From Spinacia oleracea (taxonomy: Eukaryota > Streptophyta > Magnoliopsida > Caryophyllales > Amaranthaceae), in the NCBI RefSeq assembly GCF_020520425.1, contig NC_079488.1:10331747-10395746 (forward strand): a stretch of DNA of 64,000 nt, written 5' to 3'. Made by a program: the position numbers and the translations under genes. Positions 29,312 through 40,250 of this stretch are shown piece by piece. The notes under the pieces were generated by a model. That model worked only from the letters and a program-made list of their open reading frames with translations. It was not told the DNA's origin and ran no database searches. Positions within the stretch are counted from its first letter, which is position 1; each line of letters begins with the position of its first letter.

Positions 29312-32300
29312 CACTACTATAATTTCCGTGTTATGGCGACGCCTTTTGAGCTGATTAGCGACGCCTAAAGGCGTCGAGAAAAAAGGCCTCGACGCCTGCC
29401 ATTTGCGTCGAGGAATCTTTAGTCGAGATATCGCGACGCCTTTAGGCGTCGGTAAAGGGGACGCTGTCCGTTGTCCAGGTCATGAATAAGGCGTCCAGAA
29501 TTGCTACGCCTTACAACGTCTTCTGTGTAGTTCAGCGTCGATAATGGCGACGCCTTTATGTGTCAGAACAGCTCGACGGGATTTGCTGTCCATGTTTAAT
29601 TTATAGGCCCTTTATAGCGTCGAAAATTATTACCTTATATTTAAGCCAAGATCCCTACGTAAAAAGGTGTCGAGAAATAGACAACTCTAATACTAAAAAA
29701 ACGCTGCTATAACAAGCCAGCTTCAGCAGCTTTCATAGCAGCAATAGGGAATATTTTCACGTTAACTTGTTATATTTCAAAAAATATGAATAAAAAAAAT
29801 ATCAGTTACATGGGTATGCTTACATCAAAACTCCCTCAAATATAAAACCTAATACTTTGCAAAAAATTATCTAACAAAGAATACAATCAATGGATAACAA
29901 CAGGGCGTCAAATCAATATAGAATCCCAACTCTGTCTCCTCTCTAGCAACCTCAGCTTTATGCATGTAAGTTATGCATTTCGGTTCGTACAAGCTTTTCA
30001 TACGTGTTCGGCACCAGAGAGGGTGAATGATAATTTTCAGCAAGCAGAGGATTTGGCTTGGTGCTTAAAACACGATTCTCAGATCTAGCAGAAATCCTAC
30101 TCGTATCACCTTGAAGACGATGTCTGCAATTGTCTTATCTTTTCAGCTGATTTGAATTTCTGCAGAGTAAACAGTGGGGCTGATTGGCCGATGATCCTCT
30201 TTTCTCTTATAAAAGAATCTTCATGGCTATCTTTCACATTTCTCTGCAAATATCCAAATATCACATAAGTATCACAGTTCTCGAAATAATAAAACTAGCA
30301 TTTTTTCATTATGAAACACATAACACCAGTACCACATACTGAGTAATGGTAAAGACAATCAATGGACGATTGGACGGGAAAGAAATATATAATATCATAC
30401 GATTATGCAAGAATTTTAAAAAGAACATTCCCTCAAAAAAAAAAGACAACATAAAAATAAAACAAATAATTAAAACTGAGAAGCCTTCCTAGATCTCCAA
30501 GTAGTTATGGGTTATTGCCCAAGCCAAGTATGCATAAGTCAGCAGAAAATATAGAGAGTGAAGAGATCATGGGAAAAGATATGGGCGAGTACATATGAAA
30601 GTTCTTTTCAGAACCAATGCACTCTCGTGTTTTAAAGTTCTTGTTTCATGATTAACAGGTTATCATTGATGTATCAAGATGGAAATCTAGTGAATAGGGT
30701 CAACTGATGAAATTTTTTAAATTTTTTTTATGCAGATTACAGGTAAAAGAGTGAATGAAGAAAAAACATACACATACTATGAAGTTTGGTTTTGACAAGA
30801 ATTGTGAATGACAACAGACATATATCATCTCACTGATTGGAAGGAAATTTTCCTTCTATAAAGAACAATAACAAAAATACCAGAAAGACTGAAGTGGAGC
30901 AGTCAATAATATCAACGGAATAAAGTTACTGGTGATGACAAAATGAGATCTGCTAGATTTTACAGCTTCTCTTAGCCAAATTTATTAAAAAGAGATTAAT
31001 TACAGAAGTTGCACTATTAGAGGATATCAAAATGACTGAACAAGAGATACATCTCCCACACAAACAGTAAGATTGGGCTTAATTTCACAGGGAAATGCAC
31101 ATATGATTCGCTGGATTTACTTCCAAGTCCCTTGTAAGTAATTAGGATTAAGAATACCTTATACCTCTATAAGCTTCATCAATAGGATTAAGAATACCTT
31201 ATACCTCTATAAGCTTCATTAATATTTTGAAATTTGGCTGCAAGTCTACAACAACACTATCGTCCTTGCGTTTATCCGGATGCCATTTCTACGAAATCAA
31301 TGTCAAGAGATGTGAGCACAACAGAAAACTTCAAATTGGAAAACAAAATTTCATAATTGAGCAATGCCAATAGGCTATTAAGAACAACCATCTTAATTCC
31401 TAAAACATGTAGAATACTCACCAAAGCGAGCTTTCGATAACTTAATCTTATATCCCGTCTGTTGCATCGTCTTCAACTTCCAAAATCTTTTAATAATCCT
31501 TCGTCATAATTAATCTTGATTAGGTCACATCTAACAGCAATGATAACCCTAAACTAAAGAGGAAGTTCAATTTCAGGTTTCTACCAAACAAAATGCCAAA
31601 TTTTTGCAATGACAACCCTAAACTAAAGAGGAAGTTCGACGCCAAAAAGGGACGACAATTATTTAGGCGGCTATCGTCATCGAGAAAACGCAGAACTATA
31701 ATTTTAGGCCAACGCTCTACCTCTGGCGTCGAGCCATAAGCGTCGACAAAACATGTATTTTGTAGTAATGATAGGTAAGAACAAAATGGAATATCAGCAG
31801 GAGCTGCATTGGATATGCCTTTATGATCCTATAAACAATAGAGTGAATCAAATTCACAGGATTCAGTCAAAAGAAACCAACGACAGGTTAGGAAAGTCAT
31901 GTCATAACCATACCCTCATCAATACAAAAAACAGGCACACCAAAACCGTATATCCAATGTGGAAACAAATAACAGGCTAAAAACTAACTAAAAACCTTAA
32001 GAATTAGAATGGAAACAAATAAACAGAACAATTAAAGTTCATGAAAAAGGAGTAATGAATTTTTTTCAAAAAATTACCTGAATTCGCATGTGGGTTATGG
32101 AGTTTTCACCAGGAATAACCTACCAATCACTTCCAGAGCATTCATTTGGATGAGGCCTGAAATTCACTTTATTGTGTAGTAATATAGACCTGAATTGCAT
32201 GTCTTATTTATGTTTTTTGTCGTCGTGTTTTTCTGTTTTGATTACTGAGGTATTTGGGGTTTGTTTTTGCAGGATGGTAGACATGGGAAAGCTTGGGGGC

Positions 32301-34364
32301 TTGCTTAGAAAGATGGTTAGTCTATCAGAAGAACCAATTTGAACATATCAGAATTCAGAAGTGCATGTGCTGCTGTTTTCTTCTGTTTTTAGTGTTCTGC
32401 TGCTGTCTTAGCATTCATCTCATGGTATTGAGCAACAACAAAAACCATAAGCATCGAGCGATGAGTTGACAGGGCGTCATATCACTACTCTTCTCGAAGC
32501 TAATCGCCTCAACTTTTTCTGATTCCTCACGTGATATTCTCTCAAAAAATATAACAGAATCATCCTACAACTTCGACCTGCAAAAAAATCAACCAAATTC
32601 AAACAAAGATCGATGAAAATCTCTGAAACAGGTTGGAATAAGAAAATTTCATTCCTGCTGTTTGCTTTTGCCTTTTTTTTTTGTTTTGAAAGTCTGGTAC
32701 CTTGAATCCCCCAAGTATCAGAGTAAGCTCCCAGCAAACTAACACAAACTTATTAATCTGGGATATCTATTAAGATTATAGCCAGTACGATCTGAAAGTT
32801 TGTGATGATCAGAAGTTTGTGACTTATAGGATTGTTGTATAAATATCACTCGTAATTAATTGATTATTGACTATGAATTTCACTCCGTAATTAATGGAAA
32901 TTATTCTTTTAGGGTGTGTTTGGTATTATTTCCAGTTTTAGTCTCTAGTTTTAATAAAACTTAAAACTGTTTTGATTTTGTTTTGTTATTAATTGAATAA
33001 TGCATCTCCGATTCTATATGTTGGTTCACACGCATCAGAATTGTACCTATTCAAGCTCATACTATAGTAACTATACTGTTGGTTTAGATTGTCACAATCA
33101 GAAGGAAGACACCATATAGCAAGATACATTAATGTTGAACCTAATACGAAGTATCAATGACGAAAAAAGAAAAAACACCAGGACAGTCAGACAGAGAGGC
33201 TAAGAGCTGCTTAAGGATTCTGAATTTCTGATGCAAATAGTGAAGCTGCCTAGAGAAAATTCAAAAACAGAAACTATATTAATAGGAAAGGGTGAAGTCT
33301 CTCCATTAAAAACGGATATATGCATACAGATGCAAAAACACCCACAAAGCAGTTTTTTAAATCACACACAAAATCAATTAACCAATTCCCCAAGCTAAAG
33401 CCTCATACCAAAACGGATCGCCAAAGTAAAGGACATTTAAAGGAGGTTAAGCTTTTTCCTACCCATTCCATGCCCTTTCCATCAAAACAAAGCACGAATT
33501 CAGAGTCTGTAAACACAACCAAAATAATCAAAACAATAAATGTGTCTTTTTGAAAGGAATATTTCATTGAAAAAGCTACTCTAGTTTTTTGACTACCGGT
33601 TATTGATTATCATTTTGTCTAATAGTTGAGTTTATCAAAAGTTCAATAACCATCAATTTCAAGACGAACTACAGACAGACAAAATCGATTGGGTATAGTT
33701 TTCTACATCCTACCTTCAACCTAATTTCATATACAAAGCCTAATTTCATAAAAGGAAAGCATAAATATATATAACCTATATGCAAATTGATAGCCGAATT
33801 CTCCTTATTTAAATTTTTTGAGCTGCCAATTTACCCAAATGAAAACCTAAACCCCAAATTACATAAATATAAACGCATAATATGAAGAAATTAAAAAAAA
33901 AAAGATGCAAATTCCAATAATAATGGACGAACAAGATCTATGAGTTGAGAGAAAAAAAAAATTGAAACATATGGGAGGAGAGAGGAATAATTACAAACGA
34001 AAGGGCAACCGAATGAGAAGATGAAAGAACCTGCACCTCCATTAACATTTGAGAGTGGATCTGGAAGAAATGAGGAATTTTTCCAGCAAAATGCAGATGG
34101 AGTGAAGGAGTTCATCGTCGGAGTTAGGGTGAATGTGTGAGAGAAGTGGGGCGGTTTACTTTTCTTAGAAATATGAAGCGGTGACATTGGCGAATCACGT
34201 GCGGGTCATCTGCGGTTAAACTAATATCTCGACGCCTTATCAGGTCTACAAATGTTTTAGACAAGGAAAGGCGTCGAAAACCCACGCGGCCAAAAATTAG
34301 CTCTAACGCTCAGCCCTTGGCGTCGAGGCTACCGCGTCGACATTACACGCATTTTGTAGTAGTG
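29312..34364. mobile_element. Non-autonomous CACTA (En/Spm) element
   Basis: The left end is CACTACTATAATTTCCGTG and the inverted right end CACTACTACAAAATGCGTG. A perfect 3-bp duplication TAC flanks it (29309-29311 and 34365-34367). Subterminal regions (29330-29650 and 34225-34350) are full of GGCGTCGA-type repeats in both orientations, as in CACTA elements. No transposase frame is visible. A third, mutated end (inverted CATTACTACAAAATACATG) lies at 31752-31770, preceded by more subterminal repeats (31637-31750), so the element may be two CACTA units fused. It holds a J-domain gene fragment on the minus strand. Confidence 0.85.
31207..31288 (-). pseudogene. Captured J-domain (DnaJ-like) exon fragment
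   Basis: After an acceptor-like TTTCGTAG the minus strand reads WHPDKRKDD, the HPD loop of a J-domain that stimulates Hsp70. A frame change follows, then AAKFQNINEAY, the helix III-IV signature. A short direct duplication containing GATGAAGCTTATAGAGG follows (31206-about 31150). Helices I-II are not found nearby. It is broken by the frame change; I consider it a scrap carried by the CACTA element. Confidence 0.7.
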
Positions 34365-35247
34365 TACCTATTAAATTAAATAAGTCAATTCAAGTCCCTC
34401 AAACTCTATGCCGGTCAAACCGGGTCGAGTATTCCGGGACGGAGGGAGTAGTAATAGAGTAAATAGATCTGCAGGTCCCTAAAATTTGCCAAAAGGAGCA
34501 GTTAGGTCCCTCAAGTTTCAAAAGGAGCATTTAGGTCCCTCAAAATGGACGGAAACCGCTGCTTTTTTACTTCTGTTACTAACGGCCGTTAAAATTCAAT
34601 TAAATTAAAAGGAAACTAAATAAAAGGCACTAAACGACAAAAAAACAGTTACATTTACCATTTACCAATAATTAAATAAAGGGAAATTCATTTCAGTTAG
34701 CTTTTTACAAAAATATAGCCGTTGAGGCTCTCAAAAAACAGAGTATTTAACATTCCATGGCAAATAAAACACTTAAAAATTTTGTAGAACGTGAATTATG
34801 AATTTTGTTACAATTTACAATTAGACGTTGTACTTACCGATATGTCCAATATTTCATGCTCCTGAATCTAATTTATTTATCAAGTTTAGATGTGTGTTCA
34901 AGCCCGTCTAATTAATTAAATAAATGAACATAAACGAGCTTGTTCACGAGCTTGTAACATGAACGAGCATGTTTGTGTTCAGATCATGTCCAAACTGATT
35001 TGTTTAATGAGCCTCATTTTGTGTTCTATCTCGTCTCAAAGCTAAGCTCGCTCATCAGAGTATTATTTAACGAAATTCAATTAATGGTCATACTCGTTAG
35101 ATAAGAGGACGTAAAAGAGCTTCGTCCGAGTAAGGTAATGAACCTTAATACGGAGTATGTGTTCAAACTAGGCACATATACAGAGTATGTATCCACTGTT
35201 CTGGAAATTTAAACATTTGTATTAGATACAAGTTGCATTTCAGACGC

Positions 35248-35539
35248 ACTATATTTAATTTGGTCTTCCTTGGTCTACTAACTACTCCTAAGTATTTAAT
35301 GAGGAGCATTGAGATGTGAGAAACAACTTATCTTCCATTGGTCTTCCTTGACTATATAAACACAAGGGGGTTGGCTTAAAGCATTACAACAAGACTATAT
35401 TTAATTTGGTCTTCCTTGGTCTACTAACTACTCCTAAGTATTTAATGAGGAACATTGAGATGTGAGAAACAGCTTATCTTCCATTGGTCTTCCTTGACTA
35501 TATAAACACAAGGGGGTTGGCTTAAAGCATTACAACAAT
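35248..35539 (+). repeat. 146-bp promoter-like tandem duplication
   Basis: Copies at 35248-35393 and 35394-35539 are nearly identical. Each contains CTATATAAACACAAGGGGG, a convincing plant TATA box; the second is at 35499-35506. An A/C-rich untranslated-like stretch follows before an ATG at 35639. Confidence 0.8.
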
Positions 35540-35638
35540 ATTCATCTCTTATATCTTGGTTTGTATTCAATACTCCATATATATTTCTTCTTCTACTCAA
35601 CAACCCATTTTTTTTTCCTTTCAATTCATCACAACACA

Positions 35639-35749
35639 ATGAATATCTTCTTAACCATAGAAGATTTCGTATACAAATATCACCCCCCATATCAGAAAAT
35701 AAAAATTAGTCATAAAAAAAACACGACCGTAGTTTCTCTGTCTAAGTAG
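35639..35749 (+). CDS. Hypothetical 36-codon frame downstream of the duplicated promoter
   Basis: The first ATG after the second TATA box, in context CACAATGAA, encodes MNIFLTIEDFVYKYHPPYQ and then a Lys-rich tail. I do not recognise it. The change of character after PPYQ, at CAG|AAAATAA, could be an exon edge. It may be the first exon of a captured gene or chance. Confidence 0.3.
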   Translation: MNIFLTIEDFVYKYHPPYQKIKISHKKNTTVVSLSK

Positions 35750-35937
35750 CCTTCCAATGTCATGCTTCCATGACCCCTTGTTGAGTCATTCTCAAAGGGG
35801 TTGTGAATGTTGGAGAATCCTGAAAAGCAGATCATCGAATGGTGAGGAAATCATTTTTCGATGAAGTGAAGCTTGGGTTCGACAAAGGCGTGTTGTGAAG
35901 GGATCCACCTCGTGGGGCCTCACCTCGAGAGTTCTAG

Positions 35938-36207
35938 ATGATGGCCATCAAACCAAGGCTTCAAGCAGTACATGAAACGAATGGATGGCATGTGAACAGA
36001 AGGTACGCGAGGCAGTTGGTCTGTATCCCAGAATGTCTGTATCCCGGGCCGAACAAACGTGAGTCGGATCAAATTGTGCATAAATGGTATCCGTTACTCG
36101 GTTGGTCTTATGTTATGGTTCAAGTGTATTACCCTTTTGAGGATTGGGTTGGCAACGGGTATTTACTAGCCTTGTACAGTGGGGAAGGACCATTGTCATG
36201 TAACTAG
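35938..36207 (+). CDS. Hypothetical 89-codon frame inside the MULE
   Basis: It encodes an 89-residue protein rich in aromatics (KWYPLLGWSYVMVQVYYPFE). It may be a later exon of the transcription unit that starts near 35530. No family is recognised, and there is no signal peptide or clear membrane segment. It sits between inverted repeats of a MULE, so a captured host fragment is likely. Confidence 0.35.
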   Translation: MMAIKPRLQAVHETNGWHVNRRYARQLVCIPECLYPGPNKRESDQIVHKWYPLLGWSYVMVQVYYPFEDWVGNGYLLALYSGEGPLSCN

Positions 36208-37369
36208 ATTATCCTTTATTAATATATGTTGTGATTTTGTGTTTAATAAGTTAAGTGTAAGAACTATTTGTAATCACATCGACACTTGATTTTTAACTAC
36301 TTAGATATCTCATAGGATTTTGCCTTGGGATATTTGATGTATATTAGACTTCTAGTCATATTAATGAATTAGGACTCGATCATATTGTAATCCCTATATC
36401 ATTGTTCAATGGAATACACTGCCATCTTCCACCAAATGATCAATCTATTTGTTTGGGGGATTAGATCTCAGTTTTTTCTTTCTCGGAATTAATCAAGATC
36501 AAATATTTTAGCATCTCTTTTAATATATTTTGTTAATTTTTATTGTAGATGTATAGGGTTAAATTGCTTTGTTATGATGAAATGTGTAGGGTGAAAAAGC
36601 AAATGAAAAGGCTAAGGAACTTGAAAAAGCTAAGTCAAAATCAAAAGAAGCTATTTTAAATCATTTATACACATGTAAATTGATTTCCCTTTATTTAAAA
36701 TCAGTTTTATTATTATTTAATTGAACTTAACGGAAAATGTAACGGTGTTAATAAAAATAGCTTATTCCATCCATTTTGAGGGACCTAAATGCTCCTTTTG
36801 AAACTTGAGGGACTTAACTGCTCCTTTTGGCAAAGTTAAGGGACCTCCAGACCTATTTACTCAGTAGTAATATACTAGCTTGCAAGTATATCCCGAACTA
36901 GCTTTTAACACCATATTGCTAGTAGGATACATATCCCGAACTATTTCTTTGTTTTCTTTCTTGTTTGTTTCATCTCAAGTAAAAATAAAAGAAAATAAAA
37001 AAAACGTTACTGATACATTTTTATATACCTCCTCCGTTTTTTTACCGTTAGTCCTATTTTCGCATTGATTTTTTTTGTTAGTCTCTTTTGAGATCTTTAT
37101 TTATTTGTCCAATATTTATCCTGATTATACTCTTACAAATATCTAAATGATCCAGTTGTTTACCTTTAAGTAAACCTTTATCCCCATAATTATTTATCTC
37201 TCATACCCACATGAGTTAGATTCTATTGTTGAGACTTATGTGATTAGTACACGTACTTATTTTGAATTGTTTTAGATTTCAAAATACACTATCATTAAGG
37301 AACGGAGAGATTACTTTATATCAGCCAAATTTAATTGGTCGTCGTACTAGATACTTTACACTCCACTTT

Positions 37370-37376
37370 TATATAA
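37370..37376 (+). promoter_or_regulatory. TATA box of germin-like gene 2
   Basis: TATATAA in the same 30-bp context as gene 1 (TTTACACTCCACTTTTATATAA), 99 bp before the ATG. Confidence 0.7.
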
Positions 37377-37468
37377 AGGAACATAAATCACCTTATTTAG
37401 AGGCACCACACTTATTAATTGACAAACCTCTTAAGTTGATCCAACTCACATTCTTAATTTTTTTGAGA

Positions 37469-38101
37469 ATGGGTTTTCTAATTATTTTCTCCGTCTTCTC
37501 CCTCTTTGCTTCCTTTGCGTCCGCCACGAATGTGGTTGATTTTTGTGTGGCGGATCTCCACTATCCTGTTACACCAGCAGGATATCCTTGCAGGAATGTT
37601 ACTAGCCTAACTGCTGATGATTTTGTTTTCTCTGGTCTGAGCACTCCAGGTAATATATCAATCCCCTTTGACTCTGCTATAATTCTAGCAAACGATAAGA
37701 CGTTCCCTGCTTTGAACGGCTTAGGCCTTAGCATGGCACGTGCGGACATTGCTGTGGGTGGAAGTGTCCCTCTCCATTCACACCGAGTGTCTGAACTTCT
37801 CTTGATGGCCGAGGGGACAATAATTGCCGGTTTTATAGGTTCAAATAACGTTGCATACTATAGAACATTGAACAAAGGAGATATTATGATATTTCCACAC
37901 ACATTACTTCACTTCCAAGTTAACATTGGTAAATCTCCGGCTCTTGCATTTGCTTCCTTTAACAGCCCATCCCCCGGCTTCCAAGCCACCACCCCTTCGC
38001 TAGCGGCTAATGACTTGCCAAGCGACGTGGTGCGGAGAATTACTTTGTTGGATGCAGCACAAATTCACAAGTTAAAGAGAATTTTTGGTGGCACCAACTA
38101 A
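37469..38101 (+). CDS. Germin-like protein (auxin-binding-protein-19/20 type), copy 2
   Basis: An intronless gene of 210 codons, a tandem paralogue of the gene at 17410. The ATG at 37469 aligns with the start of copy 1; the longer open frame upstream (to 37262) overlaps the TATA box and lacks an ATG. Signal peptide 1-19, Cys26 and Cys41, and glycosylation sites near N43 and N62. Cupin motif 1 has H103, H105 and E109. Motif 2 has H148 and the same Thr for Gly replacement. KGD stands where copy 1 has RGD. About 40 residue differences from copy 1 cluster at residues 43-77 and in the last 60 residues, while metal-site regions are conserved, which suggests both are under constraint. It ends TAA; AATAAA near 38234. 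Confidence 0.93.
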   Translation: MGFLIIFSVFSLFASFASATNVVDFCVADLHYPVTPAGYPCRNVTSLTADDFVFSGLSTPGNISIPFDSAIILANDKTFPALNGLGLSMARADIAVGGSVPLHSHRVSELLLMAEGTIIAGFIGSNNVAYYRTLNKGDIMIFPHTLLHFQVNIGKSPALAFASFNSPSPGFQATTPSLAANDLPSDVVRRITLLDAAQIHKLKRIFGGTN

Positions 38102-38440
38102 TAATATGGGGAGTATTCTATGAAATACCATTTCAATATCACTTGATCATATCATGTGTGTTACGTACTTTAATTTTTCATCCTGATGTATTGTAATTGT
38201 TGAGTTTGTAACCTTATTCACTGTCGATTAATATAAATAAAGTTGGATGTTTAAATTTGTACTACGTATTAGGTTTTTAGTTAAGATTCACACAATAATG
38301 ACCTTTAATTGCTTGGGTACTCTATTAAGAACTTTTCATTAGTGTATAATTTTCGTCTTTCAATAAACGATCTATTTTAAAATAAATTGTGAGCAAATCT
38401 ACTCCTAGCATTCGAAAAATAATTGGATATTTACGACTTG

Positions 38441-38780
38441 CTTGAATTGGAGGTAATGGGGTTATGGGAGTAATAAAAGTCAACCATCTTAAGAAAAGGA
38501 ATTGAAAATGATGGTAAATTGAGGTGGATGAGAAGTACGTGGTGGTGTTATAAGAAGAAGGGATGAAGGGGGAACCTAGCTAGTACTTCCCAAATGAGGG
38601 TAACAATTACCTTAATGAGGGTAACTATTCCACCCTCCTTTTTCTTTTCTCCTTACGTACCAACCCGAATTTACTCACTTTACCACCACTTCATCCCCTT
38701 ATCATCGCCTCTTATCACCTTATAGTTTTTCTTAGTTTGACTTTAACTACCCTATTAATGCATTAACCTCAATTCAAACA
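38441..38780. mobile_element. Foldback MITE-like element
   Basis: The left arm CTTGAATTGGAGGTAATGGG...AAAGTCAA pairs with the right arm TTGACTTTAACTACC...CCTCAATTCAAAC. The inner part (GATGAGAAGTAC, GGGATGAAGG against inverted GTACGTAAGG, GGGATGAAGTGG) is also loosely inverted, and AATGAGGGTAAC is repeated near the centre. About 340 bp. Target duplication not determined. Confidence 0.45.
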
Positions 38781-38958
38781 TGCCCTTAAGAACAATAACT
38801 GTAATTAACTTGTGATAGCGAAGCGTTATTATCTCCATATATAAATAAGGAGATCGATATCGATCAACCAACTACCTTACCAAAATCGGATAAATAATAA
38901 TCCTTTCGTCATTTTTTAATTTTTATGTTTGGTATCTTGCACAGGATTTAACAAACAA

Positions 38959-38983
38959 CTAGTTAGTGGCCCGGGCGATGCCC
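38959..38983 (-). mobile_element. Helitron-like 3' terminus (weak)
   Basis: CTAG at 38959-38962 with a short GGGC-GAT-GCCC hairpin at 38973-38983. The stem is only 4 bp, so this is weaker than the ends at 25163 and 48738. Confidence 0.3.
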
Positions 38984-39709
38984 CATAGTGTTGCATATAG
39001 TTCGAGTTTTTTTTAGTCATTTCAAATTAACTTATAAATTATTTTTATGTAGGTAGTTTCACAATAATATGAATTTCATTGCATATGCAGGTTAAGAATA
39101 AAATTGGTTAACCAACTACCAATAAACCAATTTTTTGTGTAATTTTGCACTATGTGTGTAAATATTTTTTTTTTACCTACTTTACTTATACTTGTAGGAA
39201 AATATTTAAGTTACAATTGTATATTGAGTTACAAAGCCGAAAAACATTTTGGAGGAAAAAACACATTTGATTTGCTAAAAGAAAGCTCAACGTTATTTTT
39301 TCCTATTCTTTTCTCTGTTAATATCATGGTTTTATGTTTGATCTAAAAACAATTCTAGAATATATAAATGATTTGATTAGTAAATGAATAAAAATTAAGA
39401 AGTTTTTGTTACCATAATTATTATTCAAATTTATAAATTTGGGTATTAAAGGTTTATGCATTCATCAGTATGAAAATTCTCTTTTTAATTGTGTTAGAGT
39501 CATAAGTTGTGTCATTGGAGTGATGGTTAAAACTTTGCATTAACATATAAGAGGTCATGAGTTTAAGGATGGATACCAACATTTTTTTACGAGGATGCAA
39601 TAAACGATGTGTGCGTATGGCATGGCACTGCTACGCCATGTCATGCACTTGCCAAGTCACCATGACACTTGAAGAGATTTCATGAAATGCTTTGGAGTTT
39701 TAATATATA

Positions 39710-39738
39710 CTAGTTGTTGGCCGACGCGCTAACGCGCG
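39710..39738 (-). mobile_element. Helitron-like 3' terminus
   Basis: The minus strand shows a GC-rich hairpin (CGCGC-loop-GCGCG at 39738-39725) followed by CCAACAACTAG and T. A matching 5' TC end could be near 48144 (TCTCACAACCTTTAAAAGTG on the minus strand, preceded by A). That would make an 8.4-kb Helitron containing the primase fragment. The 5' end is inference. Confidence 0.4.
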
Positions 39739-40138
39739 CCGTCCCCCAAATTATCGAGAAAAAAATTGTGAAATTTTTATAGGTATAATTTATTAAAATT
39801 TATGTTGGTAGTCGCAAAGAGAAAACACTTTTGGAATAGATTAATGTACTTAGGTACACCAACCATTTCCCCATTTTAAACATTGTATACTTGAATTGCT
39901 ACCAAGCTACAGAAGCCCCTAAGTATATATTAGGCGCCGGCCAGCCCTAAATTCATATAGATTCGATTAGATAGAGAATTATCTATAAAAATTAGAATAT
40001 TAACGTGACTGATCACGACTATGTAGGCCCCAAAAATCCATGAAATTTGTTGAGCTAGGACTTGAAACCCCATTATTATATAAAAAAGCGTGAGATTATA
40101 ATTTATCAGTGCATATTCTCAAACGAATAATAACAAGG

Positions 40139-40250
40139 AAAATTTGGTAATATTAATCCAACCTTTGGCCGATTTTCTTTTATTAATCCCACCTACGACA
40201 TATTTTTTAATAATCCCACCTTTACTACCCGACGACTTTTATTGGGCTTA
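40139..40250 (+). repeat. Dispersed repeat related to 16457-16565
   Basis: GGAAAATTTGGTAATATTAA followed by CCAACCTTTGGCCGATTTT, found inverted at 16565-16457. A probable DNA-transposon end. Confidence 0.55.

Larger units (their letters stand above)
27552..34448. mobile_element. Stowaway (Tc1/mariner-type) MITE split by two nested transposons
   Basis: The ends are CTCCCTCCGTCCCGGAATAC (from 27552) and its inverse ending at 34448, each flanked by TA. Subtracting the two inner insertions and their target duplications leaves only about 327 bp (27552-27776, 29291-29311 and 34368-34448), a normal Stowaway size. The original short MITE was thus inflated to 6.9 kb. Confidence 0.85.
34457..36862. 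mobile_element. Mutator-like element with 10-bp target duplication and unknown internal frames
   Basis: Inverted ends of about 110-150 bp begin GAGTAAATAG(A/G)TCTG. A perfect duplication AGTAGTAATA flanks it (34447-34456 and 36863-36872). The left duplication overlaps the TA flank of the Stowaway element, so it landed right beside it. Inside are a 146-bp tandem duplication carrying a TATA box (35248-35539) and two plus-strand open frames (35639-35749 and 35938-36207). No MULE transposase is seen. Confidence 0.85.

Noticed and set aside
33891-34187. 98-codon minus-strand frame at the CACTA right end
   Set aside because: Unrecognised. It might be the first exon of the captured J-protein gene, but I cannot support that.
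37262-37468. N-terminal extension of germin-like gene 2
   Set aside because: It lacks an ATG, overlaps the TATA box, and the paralogue starts at the equivalent of 37469.
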